DNA from: Eubacteriales bacterium
Lineage (GTDB): Bacteria > Bacillota > Clostridia > Lachnospirales > Lachnospiraceae
Length of the DNA: 34,892 nucleotides
Reading direction: 5' to 3'
Assembly: GCA_030531385.1 (NCBI GenBank)
Contig: JAUNNP010000016.1
Span: 1-34,892, forward strand
Both the position numbers and the translations under genes were made by a program. The notes beneath the pieces are model-generated. The model saw nothing but the letters and a program-made list of their open reading frames with translations. It was not told the origin of the DNA and made no database searches. This document shows, in pieces, positions 25,915 to 33,457 of this stretch (positions are counted from its first letter, which is position 1; every line of letters begins with the position of its first letter).

Positions 25915-28114
25915 CGACCTCTATGCATCTTTCCTTAAGGTTATAACGAACTTCCGCCGTTTCACCCTCCGGAGTTATTTTTTTCTGCAAATGCCGGCCC
26001 TTCAGAAGCTCAGTGAATTCTTCATCTGTCACGCTTTCTTCAGTTCCCTTAATAAGCTTATAGCAGCCAACTCCGCAGCCCTTTGCCTTGAAGTTCGAGC
26101 AAAAATATCCCTTGGGACCTGATAGTATGCTTCCGCCGCACTCGGGACAGACCCCGACTATATGAAAACCGGGGACAGCAGCTGTGCGCACACTCCGCGC
26201 AGTTTGTGTACTTCTTCCCATTGCCTGACCTGCTGCCGCCTGCCTTACTTCGGTGCTTCCCATGCTGCGGATATCCTCTACCATCGCACGTACATCTGAA
26301 CGCATATCATTTTCAAAATCCGAAAGTGAAAGCTGCCCTCCGCGGATCATTTCAAGCTTCTCCTCCCATTCACCGGTCAGATCGACCTGGCAGATCTTTC
26401 TGTCCTTAAGTCTCTCGTAAATATGCATTCCATCATCTGTGGGAACTATGTACTCGGTCTTTTTCTCTTTTCTTCTCGCGAGATATTTATCTCGTCCTAT
26501 AAGCTCCTCTATTATTGACGCTCTTGTGGCCGGAGTTCCTATTTTAAGCGCCCTTCCGAGAGACTTCAGCCTCTGGTCATTCAAAAACTTATGGGGCGCC
26601 TCACAGACAGCGATAAGGTCCGCATCCGTAAAACGCTTAGGACACGTGGATGTTTTCTCCGCAAGCTCAAATCCATCGACAGCAATAATATCTCCCGCCC
26701 TGTGCTGCGGAATAACTGCATCGGTAAATTTTGTTCCGAATATTTTGGAGTATCCCTCATCCACAACAGTCTTTCCTGTGCTCTTAAATGCATGCCCTCC
26801 TATATCGGCTATAAGCATGGTCTTTCTCTGCACGAGCGGAGGCAGGAATATAGCTGTAAACTGTCTGCAGATAAGCCTGTAAATGTCCTGCTGTTCTTTT
26901 GTAAGGGAGCTGAAATCAGGCTTGTAGGTAGTCGGAATAAGTGCCGAGTGACCTGATTCCTGAAGCTGCTTATCATTTACCCACTTTTTGGACGAGCGCA
27001 CCTTTTTTATGGCTCCGTTGGTAATGGTCTTAATATATTCCTCAAGCTCCGGAACGCTCATGGCTGACTTAAGCAGAGAATAAAGGTCTTCATTGCTGGA
27101 TATATATTCGCAGTCGGTCCTTGGATATGATACATATCCCTTTTCATAAAGTCCCTGTATGATCTCAAGTGTCTTTGCCGAATTGTACCCAAGCTTACCG
27201 GCTGCTATCTGTATTGTAGCAAGCTTAAAAAGCTTAGGCGGAAGTGTCTCTGTCTTCTTTGATTCGTACTTTATGACCTTTGCGGGGCTCTGAAGCGTAT
27301 TTAAAAGTGCTTCAGCCTCCTCTTTGGTATCGAACCAGATAAGACCCTGGTTCTCATCTTTTTCCTCTTCCTTTGAACCCGCATCAAAGAGCTGGCCTGA
27401 AAAGCCCTCGCTGTATGCCGCCTTTATTCCGTAGACCGTTGAGGGCTTGAAATTGATTATTTCAAGTTCCCTTTTACACACAATGGCCATTATCGGCGTC
27501 TTTACCCTTCCGCAGGCGACCCTTGAATTCATCTTAAGTGAGGCCGCACGGGATACATTCATACCGACTCTGTAATCCGAATGCTGCCTGGCGTAGGCTG
27601 CACTTAACAGGTTTACAAGCATAGGCTCAGTGTCATCATCTCTCAGGCTTTTAAGGGCCTCAAGCACCTTGCCTTCTGTTGTGTCATTGGACCAGAAGCG
27701 CTTTATCGGAAGCTTTTTCTTAAGCTTTTCTTCAAGCTCCGTAAGCACGATACGGATAAGAAGCTCTCCTTCCTGATCGGGGTCCCCGGCATTTATAATA
27801 AAGTCAAATGCTTCATCCTTAAGTGCTTTTTTTATGCTCTCAAAGCGTTCCCCGGCAGTTTGGAAATTGCCGGTCTTTTTCTCGTTTATTATCTTATATC
27901 GCCAGCCTCCGTGCATTTCAGGCTCTATGGGCAAGGTCTCCCACTGCCATTTTTTCAGGCCTGCATCCATTTCATCCGGCAATAATAAAGTAAGGAGATG
28001 TCCGCGCTGCTCCATGAAACGGATCTCGTACGGAATCTCCTGTCTGTGTTTTTTGTATACTGCCTCAATAGTTCTCCTGAGGCTTGGTTTTTCGGCTATC
28101 AGTAAAGCTTTCAA
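25901..28114 (-). CDS. topB: DNA topoisomerase III (type IA)
   Basis: It relaxes and decatenates DNA by single-strand passage. The Toprim domain has the N-terminal LLIAEKPSLRRTI with its metal-site glutamate, and DPDQEGELLIR (111-121). The active-site tyrosine is Y330 in SYPRTDCEY. The 737-residue length fits TopB. A C-terminal zinc-ribbon-like tail follows (CPECGGSILSGPKGYFCSN, GCGVGCY). The start is TTG at 28114: no ATG lies upstream in frame, and the N-terminus aligns with family starts. Its stop overlaps the convergent MscS-like gene. Plasmid or ICE topB copies exist, but no mobilisation genes are visible here. Confidence 0.92.
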   Translation of the reverse strand: MKALLIAEKPSLRRTIEAVYKKHRQEIPYEIRFMEQRGHLLTLLLPDEMDAGLKKWQWETLPIEPEMHGGWRYKIINEKKTGNFQTAGERFESIKKALKDEAFDFIINAGDPDQEGELLIRIVLTELEEKLKKKLPIKRFWSNDTTEGKVLEALKSLRDDDTEPMLVNLLSAAYARQHSDYRVGMNVSRAASLKMNSRVACGRVKTPIMAIVCKRELEIINFKPSTVYGIKAAYSEGFSGQLFDAGSKEEEKDENQGLIWFDTKEEAEALLNTLQSPAKVIKYESKKTETLPPKLFKLATIQIAAGKLGYNSAKTLEIIQGLYEKGYVSYPRTDCEYISSNEDLYSLLKSAMSVPELEEYIKTITNGAIKKVRSSKKWVNDKQLQESGHSALIPTTYKPDFSSLTKEQQDIYRLICRQFTAIFLPPLVQRKTMLIADIGGHAFKSTGKTVVDEGYSKIFGTKFTDAVIPQHRAGDIIAVDGFELAEKTSTCPKRFTDADLIAVCEAPHKFLNDQRLKSLGRALKIGTPATRASIIEELIGRDKYLARRKEKKTEYIVPTDDGMHIYERLKDRKICQVDLTGEWEEKLEMIRGGQLSLSDFENDMRSDVRAMVEDIRSMGSTEVRQAAAGQAMGRSTQTARSVRTAAVPGFHIVGVCPECGGSILSGPKGYFCSNFKAKGCGVGCYKLIKGTEESVTDEEFTELLKGRHLQKKITPEGETAEVRYNLKERCIEVVSLS

Positions 28115-28152
28115 TGTTATATTATTTCTTTTTGACCGGACAGGTCAGATCA

Positions 28153-29286
28153 TCATTTAAGTCCCGGGAAATAAAGATCAAGATCCACGTTGCCGCTTAT
28201 TCCGTCAACGTATCCTGTATCCTTATACTGCCACATCGTGTATGCATACGGATAATAGAAATCGCTGTCATAAACAGCAAACCACTTTTCAAAATCCTCA
28301 AGCTCCTTAAGGTCCACGAGATTGATGGCACCCTCAAGATTAAAGTATATCATCGGCTCATAGCCGGCTTTTTTTAACTGCTCGCAGTAATACTTTATGA
28401 TCTCTGTGCGCTCTTCCCTGCTGAGCTTATCCATACGGGCTTCACTGCCGGAAACGGACTCAACATCGACTACCACGGGAAGATCTACTCCATCATATGC
28501 TCCGAGGAGTCCATTCAGCATACTTATCTCCTCATCAGCCTCTGCCTTTGATATAGCCTGGGTAAAAATATACACACCTGTCTTTAATCCCACCCTTTTG
28601 GCATTTTCGATGTTATACCTGAACTGCTTATCCTCTACGAGCTTTCCCGACTCATATCCGCGATAAAGCGCCCTGATGATGGCAAACTCCACATTGGTCC
28701 CGGCAACAGTGCCCCAGTCTATCTCACCCTGGTGAGATGAAACATCAATGCCCTTTATGACATCCATATCGCCATCAACATAACCCCAGGTACCATCGGT
28801 ATTTTTTCTCACCTTTTCGGAGTCGAAGCTGTTTTGCTTTAATTCAGGATCAAACGGAACAAAAATATATTTCCCATCCTTGTAGCAGACTATATCGTCA
28901 GGGAAGTACTTCCTTAATATCTCAAGAACCCCCATTCCGCCATCAGCAAAAGCCTTCTTTATGCCGTCAAGTCTGCTCTGCTCCGGGCTCACTTCCACTA
29001 CCGCAATAGAGTCCTCATCCGTTCTTTTACCAAAGCTCTCAGCTGCCTTTCCGCCAAGTATGCCCGCTATGGCTCCTATCACGAAAATTATAAGCAACAC
29101 AATGACCGCAGCTGAAGTACCATTTGGATATTGTCTGCTGCTCCTTGCTTTTCCGCTTCGCTTTGAATGCTCCTCGCCCTCTATTCTGCGGCGTCTTTGC
29201 TCTCTCCTTGAGACGTTAGTCTCCTGATCAGCATCAAGCTCTTCAAAATCTATATTATTTTCACCTTCATACTTTTCCATAGACAT
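28153..29286 (-). CDS. Membrane-anchored GH25 lysozyme-like muramidase
   Basis: GH25 enzymes cleave N-acetylmuramyl linkages in peptidoglycan. The 377-residue protein has an acidic then very basic cytoplasmic N-terminus (~1-55; RREQRRRRIEGEE), one TM helix (~59-78), a linker ~80-180, and a GH25 domain (~184-377) with IKGIDVSSHQGEIDW, AIIRALYRG, the catalytic DxE in LPVVVDVES, and MWQYKDTGYVDGISGNVDLD at the end. It is therefore an anchored, outward-facing wall hydrolase, not a secreted phage lysin. It sits between topB and cbiO on the same strand. The link to cobalt transport is positional only. Confidence 0.88.
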   Translation of the reverse strand: MSMEKYEGENNIDFEELDADQETNVSRREQRRRRIEGEEHSKRSGKARSSRQYPNGTSAAVIVLLIIFVIGAIAGILGGKAAESFGKRTDEDSIAVVEVSPEQSRLDGIKKAFADGGMGVLEILRKYFPDDIVCYKDGKYIFVPFDPELKQNSFDSEKVRKNTDGTWGYVDGDMDVIKGIDVSSHQGEIDWGTVAGTNVEFAIIRALYRGYESGKLVEDKQFRYNIENAKRVGLKTGVYIFTQAISKAEADEEISMLNGLLGAYDGVDLPVVVDVESVSGSEARMDKLSREERTEIIKYYCEQLKKAGYEPMIYFNLEGAINLVDLKELEDFEKWFAVYDSDFYYPYAYTMWQYKDTGYVDGISGNVDLDLYFPGLK

Positions 29287-29329
29287 GTTCCTGATTATAC
29301 AATGCGTAAGCGGAATATGGCAAATTAAA

Positions 29330-29390
29330 GTTTTATAAAAACTTCGCCGGCTTTGCGCCCGGTTTTATAAAAACTTTGCCAGCTTTGCGC
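29330..29390. repeat. Tandem duplication of the cbiO 3' end (29-bp units, 32-bp period)
   Basis: Copies at 29330-29358 and 29362-29390 match at 27 of 29 positions. The second copy contains the last codons of cbiO and its TAA stop (29365-29367). The first lies directly downstream on the minus strand. The period is not a multiple of three, so the extra copy is not an in-frame extension. It resembles the duplication at 16237-16308. Confidence 0.75.
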
Positions 29391-30102
29391 TTAAAGGAAG
29401 CTCAAGGCTGTTCCCGGTAAGAAGCCTTTCGTCAGAAAGGACCTCCTTCGCCGGTCCGTCCGCAAGTATTTTTCCGTTTGAAAGCAGTATCACCCTCTCG
29501 CAGGTATCCCAGATCATATCAAGGTCATGAGAAGCAATAAGCTTGGTACACCCGAGTGAATTAAGTACATTTATAAGATTGCGGCGGTTTTTGGGATCCA
29601 GCGAATTTGATGGTTCGTCCATGATTATGATCTGAGGATCCATGGCAAGTACCGTGGCAATGGCTGCTATCTTTTTCTCTCCTCCGGAAAGCTTATGTAT
29701 CTGGCGGTCCTTCAAATGCGAGCACCCTGTAAGCTCCATGGCTTTACTTACGCTTCTTTTGACTTCCGTCTCGGAAAGTCCGTAATTTCTGGGGCCAAAC
29801 GCAATATCCTCATAGACCGTAGTCATAAACAGCTGACTGTCAGAATCCTGAAATACATAACCTATGCGCTTTCTTATTTCCGCGTAATTCTTTCCGATCA
29901 CCTCGATCCCGCTTACGCTGATCCTGCCGCCATATCCATAAAGCAGTCCCACAAGGAGCTTTAAAAGAGTCGTCTTTCCGGCTCCGTTTGCCCCGATCAG
30001 GCCAATATTCTCACCCGGTCCCGCAAGGATATTTATATTATCAAGAATCACTCTGTCTTTATTATATGAGAATGTCACATTCTCCAGTTTTAAAAGTTCC
30101 AT
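29365..30102 (-). CDS. cbiO: Cobalt ECF/ABC transporter ATPase CbiO
   Basis: This is the ATP-hydrolysing subunit of the CbiMNQO cobalt importer, on the cytoplasmic face. Walker A is GANGAGKTT, the Q-loop is in VFQDSDSQLF (a hallmark of CbiO/EcfA), the signature is LSGGEKK, Walker B is IIIMDEPSNSLD and the switch histidine is in ASHDLD. I start it at ATG 30102 (245 residues), where AGGA lies just upstream and the product begins MELLKLENVTFSY. The 20 extra residues of the longer frame would lie inside cbiQ. It overlaps cbiQ by 13 nt, typical of tight coupling. Confidence 0.93.
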   Translation of the reverse strand: MELLKLENVTFSYNKDRVILDNINILAGPGENIGLIGANGAGKTTLLKLLVGLLYGYGGRISVSGIEVIGKNYAEIRKRIGYVFQDSDSQLFMTTVYEDIAFGPRNYGLSETEVKRSVSKAMELTGCSHLKDRQIHKLSGGEKKIAAIATVLAMDPQIIIMDEPSNSLDPKNRRNLINVLNSLGCTKLIASHDLDMIWDTCERVILLSNGKILADGPAKEVLSDERLLTGNSLELPLSAKLAKFL

Positions 30103-30896
30103 ACTTGTCCTATCAGGGTAATTACCGGCACCAGCCTCATAATAAGGATCAGTGCGGTCCAAAATGCCAAATATCCAAGGTCAGAGAGTTTTATTATATC
30201 ACGTTCTCTTAAATAATCATAGTTTCCGCTGTAACCGCGAAGCAGCATGCTCTCATATACCAAAGTACCACGGTCTATAGTACGGAGCAGAAGCTGACCC
30301 ACGAGCGGGCCCCAGGCCTTTATATTTATTCCCTTTTGTCCCGGTGCCCTTAAAGCATAGGCCTGTGATATCCTGCCCACTTCATTTATAAGCAGAAAAA
30401 TATAGCGGTACATCAGCATGATCTGAGTGATCATGATCTCCGGGACATGCAGCATTTGCAGGGCATAGCATATGCGTTCAAGCGGTGTTGTAGCCACCAG
30501 CAGATATGCGGCAAGCACAGTAAAAATACATTTAAGGATAAGGGTGATCATGGAAATGCTGCCGCCGCGGACAGCAAAGCCTCCCAGCATGATAACGTGT
30601 CTGTCAAGAAATGGATTGAGGATGCCTAAAAGGAGCACGAACGGCAGTACAAGGCGTATCCGCTTTAAGGTATCCGCAAAGGAGATCTCGCTTAAGATAA
30701 AGCCCGCAAGCGGGTATACAAACATTGCAAAAAGGCCGGGCAGATCATACTTATCAAAGGAAACAGTCACAGCAATATAAAAAACCGTAATAATCAATTT
30801 AACCAGTGGATGCTTGTTATTCATCCACTGGTCTCTTGATGCCAAGGCATTTATATGATGTAGGTCATACATTGCGCTGCTTATTTTGTCTGTCAA
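30090..30896 (-). CDS. cbiQ: Cobalt ECF transporter transmembrane protein CbiQ
   Basis: This is the T component that couples ATPase movement to the substrate-binding subunit. The 268-residue protein has about six hydrophobic segments (for example VKLIITVFYIAVTVSF and LPFVLLLGILNPF). It has the cytoplasmic Ala-Arg-Gly-type coupling helices, seen as ALRAPG in LMYRYIFLLINEVGRISQAYALRAPG, and MLLRGYSG near residue 218. It starts directly after the cbiM stop and overlaps cbiO, so cbiMN-Q-O is one transcription unit. Confidence 0.9.
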   Translation of the reverse strand: MTDKISSAMYDLHHINALASRDQWMNNKHPLVKLIITVFYIAVTVSFDKYDLPGLFAMFVYPLAGFILSEISFADTLKRIRLVLPFVLLLGILNPFLDRHVIMLGGFAVRGGSISMITLILKCIFTVLAAYLLVATTPLERICYALQMLHVPEIMITQIMLMYRYIFLLINEVGRISQAYALRAPGQKGINIKAWGPLVGQLLLRTIDRGTLVYESMLLRGYSGNYDYLRERDIIKLSDLGYLAFWTALILIMRLVPVITLIGQVWNF

Positions 30897-31910
30897 TTAA
30901 ATATCCTTTTCTTTCTTTTTTCTAAAGAAGCTGAAGACATAGCAGGCGCCCATGCAGAGCGCTGCAACTATGATGCTTCCGAAAATTCCCGAAAATGAGG
31001 TGCCTGCAGCAGACTCCGAATCCTTAAAGGCATAATCCGGAAGCAGTGATGTTGTATCCTGCAGAGCAGCCGCATAGTCATAAATTCCTCCCTCAGCTTC
31101 GAGCTCTGCAGTTCCTGCCACCTGTTCCATGGACCACTCAAGACCATCAGGGTTCGATGACGCAAAAAGTGAAAGTCCGCCTCCGATAAGCGCAGTGCAT
31201 ATCGCAAGTATTGCTATTGTGGATTTATAACTGAACCCGGCAGCTGCATCGGAAGAAGCGCCGGCATCAGCATTTCCATAAAGGAGCTCGGGGCGGGCAT
31301 TATATACAAACACGAGCACTGCTGCCGTGATAAGTCCCTCCACGAAGCCTATGGCAAGATGTATCGGCTGCATAGTCATAACAAAGACTGAAAACGGAAG
31401 CTCAGTTATTCCTGAGCAAAGGGTTTCGAGTGTTACACTGAAGGCTCCGAGCTGCAGTGTCAGCATACAGCCAATTATGGAAGCTGCTATGATCTTGCCG
31501 GTACTAAAGCCCTTTTTCATCATAGGAAGCCAGATGACGAGTGTCCCGACAAAGCACCCGTAAAACGCCATGTTCCAGACATTGCACCCCAGCGCCAGCA
31601 AGCCTCCATCGGCAAACAAGAGTCCCTGTATCAGCAGTACACCTATCATAGTGAGAAAGCCTGCGTAAGGGCCAAGCAGGGCCGAGAGCAGCATGCCTCC
31701 GCACAGATGTCCGCTCGAGCCCGTGCCCGGGATCGTGAAGTTTATCATCTGCGTCGCAAAGACAAAGGCGCCCATGACACCCATGACCGGAATTTTTTCA
31801 GGAGAGTTCTCTTCCTTTACTTTCTTTATCGAATAAGCTGCCGCTGCCGCTGAGCATGCGTACATCGTTCCGGCAACAGCCGGCGTTATAAGTGCATCTG
31901 CCATATGCAT
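30897..31910 (-). CDS. cbiM: Cobalt transporter substrate-binding protein CbiM fused to CbiN-like domain
   Basis: CbiM binds Co2+ through its N-terminal Met-His and nearby His residues. The chosen start at 31910 gives MHMADALITPAVAG, the exact family N-terminus, with GGAGG 8 nt upstream. An upstream in-frame extension to 32045 runs through the structured leader and is spurious. The ~215-residue membrane domain includes GTGSSGHLCGGMLLSALLGPYAGFLTM. The C-terminal ~110 residues resemble CbiN: a TM, then ASSNPDGLEWS (the CbiN/NikN signature), and a final TM before the basic tail FFRKKKEKDI. CbiMN fusions are known. Nickel-specific NikMN is an alternative, but B12-dependent MetH nearby favours cobalt. 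Confidence 0.9.
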   Translation of the reverse strand: MHMADALITPAVAGTMYACSAAAAAYSIKKVKEENSPEKIPVMGVMGAFVFATQMINFTIPGTGSSGHLCGGMLLSALLGPYAGFLTMIGVLLIQGLLFADGGLLALGCNVWNMAFYGCFVGTLVIWLPMMKKGFSTGKIIAASIIGCMLTLQLGAFSVTLETLCSGITELPFSVFVMTMQPIHLAIGFVEGLITAAVLVFVYNARPELLYGNADAGASSDAAAGFSYKSTIAILAICTALIGGGLSLFASSNPDGLEWSMEQVAGTAELEAEGGIYDYAAALQDTTSLLPDYAFKDSESAAGTSFSGIFGSIIVAALCMGACYVFSFFRKKKEKDI

Positions 31911-32093
31911 AGTAAATACCTCCAAAAGTAAAAAATATCCTGTTTTCCGCCGAAAACAAGACACCTTCATGGCATCCATATAGTAATTATCTGTCTGACA
32001 GAAATATCTGTCCCGAAAATGATGCCTGCTTCTGCAGGTATACATACGGCTTCATGCCGTATGCCGGCTGCCTGTCGTGGTCAACCGCCAAAT
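31911..32093 (-). promoter_or_regulatory. Structured cbiM leader, candidate metal-sensing riboswitch
   Basis: Between the promoter and the cbiM RBS, ~175 nt can fold into several hairpins: ATACGGC-N5-GCCGTAT, a CCTGC/GCAGG stem, GACAGA-N4-TCTGTC, and a longer GGCATC/GATGCC pairing that encloses it. An intrinsic terminator follows just before the RBS. This layout, aptamer-like region plus terminator in front of a metal importer, is what a transcription-controlling riboswitch looks like. I looked for the cobalamin-riboswitch core and did not find it. A GACAGGCAGCC word in the 5' part made me consider the Ni/Co class, but I cannot confirm a match. Confidence 0.55.
31929..31960 (-). terminator. 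Leader terminator (attenuator) before cbiM
   Basis: On the minus strand CTTGTTTTC pairs with GAAAACAGG across a GGCG loop (31939-31960; 9 bp with one G-U). ATATTTTTT follows immediately (31929-31938). The cbiM Shine-Dalgarno (31919-31923) begins a few nt later. A terminator upstream of the RBS but downstream of the promoter implies conditional readthrough. Confidence 0.7.
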
Positions 32094-32122
32094 ATTATAA
32101 CCCAAAAAATCATATGCTGCAA
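32094..32122 (-). promoter_or_regulatory. Promoter for cbiMNQO
   Basis: TTGCAG (32117-32122) and a perfect TATAAT (32094-32099) are 17 nt apart on the minus strand. Transcription would start near 32087, giving a ~175-nt leader. It lies outside the inverted-repeat cassette, whose left end begins at 32139. Confidence 0.7.
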
Positions 32123-32138
32123 TTAATTATTTAATTTA

Positions 32139-32204
32139 GCCCATGCCGCTTAAAGCGGCATCCCGCCCACCCTCTTAAAGGAAGCTTCGGCTTAACGCCG
32201 AAGC
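32139..32204 (+). repeat. Left 66-bp inverted repeat of the Rpn cassette
   Basis: It contains two palindromes: ATGCCGCT-TAA-AGCGGCAT (32143-32161) and GCTTCGGC-N5-GCCGAAGC (32184-32204), joined by an asymmetric spacer (CCCGCCCACCCTCTTAAAGG). Its reverse complement matches 33386-33451 at about 62 of 66 positions, with one base gained and one lost in the spacer. It begins 18 nt past the end of the Rpn gene. Confidence 0.9.
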
Positions 32205-32221
32205 CATGAGCGCACCTTTGT

Positions 32222-32410
32222 TTATTTGCCGATAATACTGTTTATTTCTTCCGATGGAATGCTGAAGCTGTCTGAAATCACACTTATCGCCACACCATTT
32301 TTATATAAGAGACGAATAGAATTATTGCGTTCATTCAATGCTTTCGAAGCTTGTTTAGCTTCTGCCTCAGCAACAAGCTTTTTATCTCTTTCTTCTATCA
32401 CTCTCCACAT
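32222..32410 (-). CDS. Possible intragenic 62-residue product (RpnS-like)
   Basis: Inside the Rpn gene, in the same frame, AGAGGAGGT (32420-32428) lies 9 nt before an ATG (32408-32410). This is a stronger Shine-Dalgarno than most true starts in the window. The product would be the last 62 residues (residue 247 to end): a charged helix (RDKKLVAEAEAKQASKALNER) plus the C-terminal NGVAISVISDSFSIPSEE segment. In E. coli, Rpn genes are reported to make a small C-terminal protein from an internal start that neutralises the toxic full-length nuclease. Whether this start is used is inference. The Arg-Gly-Gly codons could create the motif by chance. Confidence 0.5.
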   Translation of the reverse strand: MWRVIEERDKKLVAEAEAKQASKALNERNNSIRLLYKNGVAISVISDSFSIPSEEINSIIGK

Positions 32411-33148
32411 TGTCTGCTTACCTCCTCTTGCCCTGCCGGCATTCATATATAGATGTCTGTCTCCGGTAAGTATACCGGCAAGTGATATCACAGAATTGTC
32501 AAATTCCATATCATTGTCCGCTGCCGTTCCGGAATATATTGATAAAAGGATGTTCCTTAATTCCTCAAGTGTCTTATTTGTAAATGATAAACTCTCATCA
32601 TGCCCCATGTCAATTACCCATAGCGGATAATCCGGTACAAGCCGTACGATCTGCTCATCCATGTCCATCATCTCATGCAAAGACTTCGGCCCATCCCACG
32701 GTTCTCCACCCGTGTAAAAGACCACTGTAATAACCGGAGTCAGCATTGTGCCCTTTCTGACCCCCGACAGCCTCTCATCAGCTGTCCACTCCTTCTTTTC
32801 CTCTGTTGTCACCGTCTTTCCGGTAAGCTCGCTGCTGTAACAGAGGGCATCATATAGGAGTTTTCGCACCGGCATGGCATAGTGCACCATGTCCTGATCC
32901 TCCACTCCGAGTATCACCAGCCTGCAGCCCGCCTTTGCCTGCCTTAGGTTGTCACGATATTTACTGATTTTTTCATACCTTCCACTTGTCGGAACGGTAT
33001 CTGTGAATGCTGTGTCCATCGGGAGAAGTTCCTCAGCCTGTATGATCTCCTCATGTCCGAACAGACAGTCATTGAACAATGCCGCAAATATCTCATTGTC
33101 CCTAAAAAATTTCTTCAGTGCGGCATCCGGTGTCGGCATTTTTGCCAT
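32222..33148 (-). CDS. Rpn-family PD-(D/E)XK nuclease / putative recombination-promoting transposase-like protein
   Basis: Rpn proteins are DNA endonucleases of the PD-(D/E)XK superfamily, linked to RecA-independent recombination and more recently to phage defence. This 308-residue protein has the family core: YRDNL (candidate catalytic D65), then LVILGVEDQDMVHYAMPVRKLLYDAL with E83 and Q85 in the E-x-Q motif and the conserved R/Y helix, and a Trp-rich middle (FYTGGEPWDGP). Its charged C-terminus ends in a helix-turn-helix-like AISVISDSFSIPSEEI. AAAGGAGG precedes the ATG. The gene lies alone between 66-bp inverted repeats, which suggests a mobile or selfish unit. It contains an internal start (see 32222-32410). 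Confidence 0.85.
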   Translation of the reverse strand: MAKMPTPDAALKKFFRDNEIFAALFNDCLFGHEEIIQAEELLPMDTAFTDTVPTSGRYEKISKYRDNLRQAKAGCRLVILGVEDQDMVHYAMPVRKLLYDALCYSSELTGKTVTTEEKKEWTADERLSGVRKGTMLTPVITVVFYTGGEPWDGPKSLHEMMDMDEQIVRLVPDYPLWVIDMGHDESLSFTNKTLEELRNILLSIYSGTAADNDMEFDNSVISLAGILTGDRHLYMNAGRARGGKQTMWRVIEERDKKLVAEAEAKQASKALNERNNSIRLLYKNGVAISVISDSFSIPSEEINSIIGK

Positions 33149-33385
33149 TAAAATAATTCCTCCTTTTTGTGGGATTTCATTTTGCTTATATCCATATGGG
33201 AAGTGAAGCCGATTTGAAATTAATACTGTGAAACCATTATTTGAAATTGAAGATTTGTAATTTTGAGAAAAATCGTTAGGAATATGAATTGAACAGTTAT
33301 ATTTAGAAATTTGGATCCTGAATTTAAGATTTTTATAATCCGAACATTTTCAGTATAGGAAGAAGCATTCCCAATGTCAAGCGGC
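33149..33385. promoter_or_regulatory. AT-rich upstream region of the Rpn gene
   Basis: There is no gene here. It is markedly AT-rich compared with its neighbours and contains two near-identical ATTTGAAATT(A/G)A words (33212-33223 and 33239-33250) that could be operator-like. The Rpn promoter must lie here, but I cannot fix -35/-10 boxes with confidence. The composition contrast supports acquisition of the cassette by transfer. Confidence 0.45.
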
Positions 33386-33451
33386 GCTTCGGCGTTCAGC
33401 CGAAGCTTCCTTTAAGGGGTGGGCGGGTATGCCGCTTAAAGCGGCATGGGC
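33386..33451 (-). repeat. Right 66-bp inverted repeat of the Rpn cassette
   Basis: The same two palindromes as the left copy occur in reverse order: GCTTCGGC-N5-GCCGAAGC (33386-33406) and ATGCCGCT-TAA-AGCGGCAT (33429-33447). The asymmetric spacer between them proves inverted orientation. It ends 6 nt before the stop codon of the DUF3842 gene. Flanking bases are AT-rich on both sides, but I see no clear target-site duplication. Confidence 0.9.
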
Positions 33452-33457
33452 TTTGAT

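Noticed and set aside
30897..32045. Longer CbiM start at 32045
   Set aside because: The extra 45 residues run through the structured leader and attenuator. The family N-terminus MHMADAL with a GGAGG RBS is at 31910.
31911..32093. Cobalamin riboswitch upstream of cbiM
   Set aside because: I could not find the conserved B12-box core in the leader. The leader is structured but of another or unknown class.
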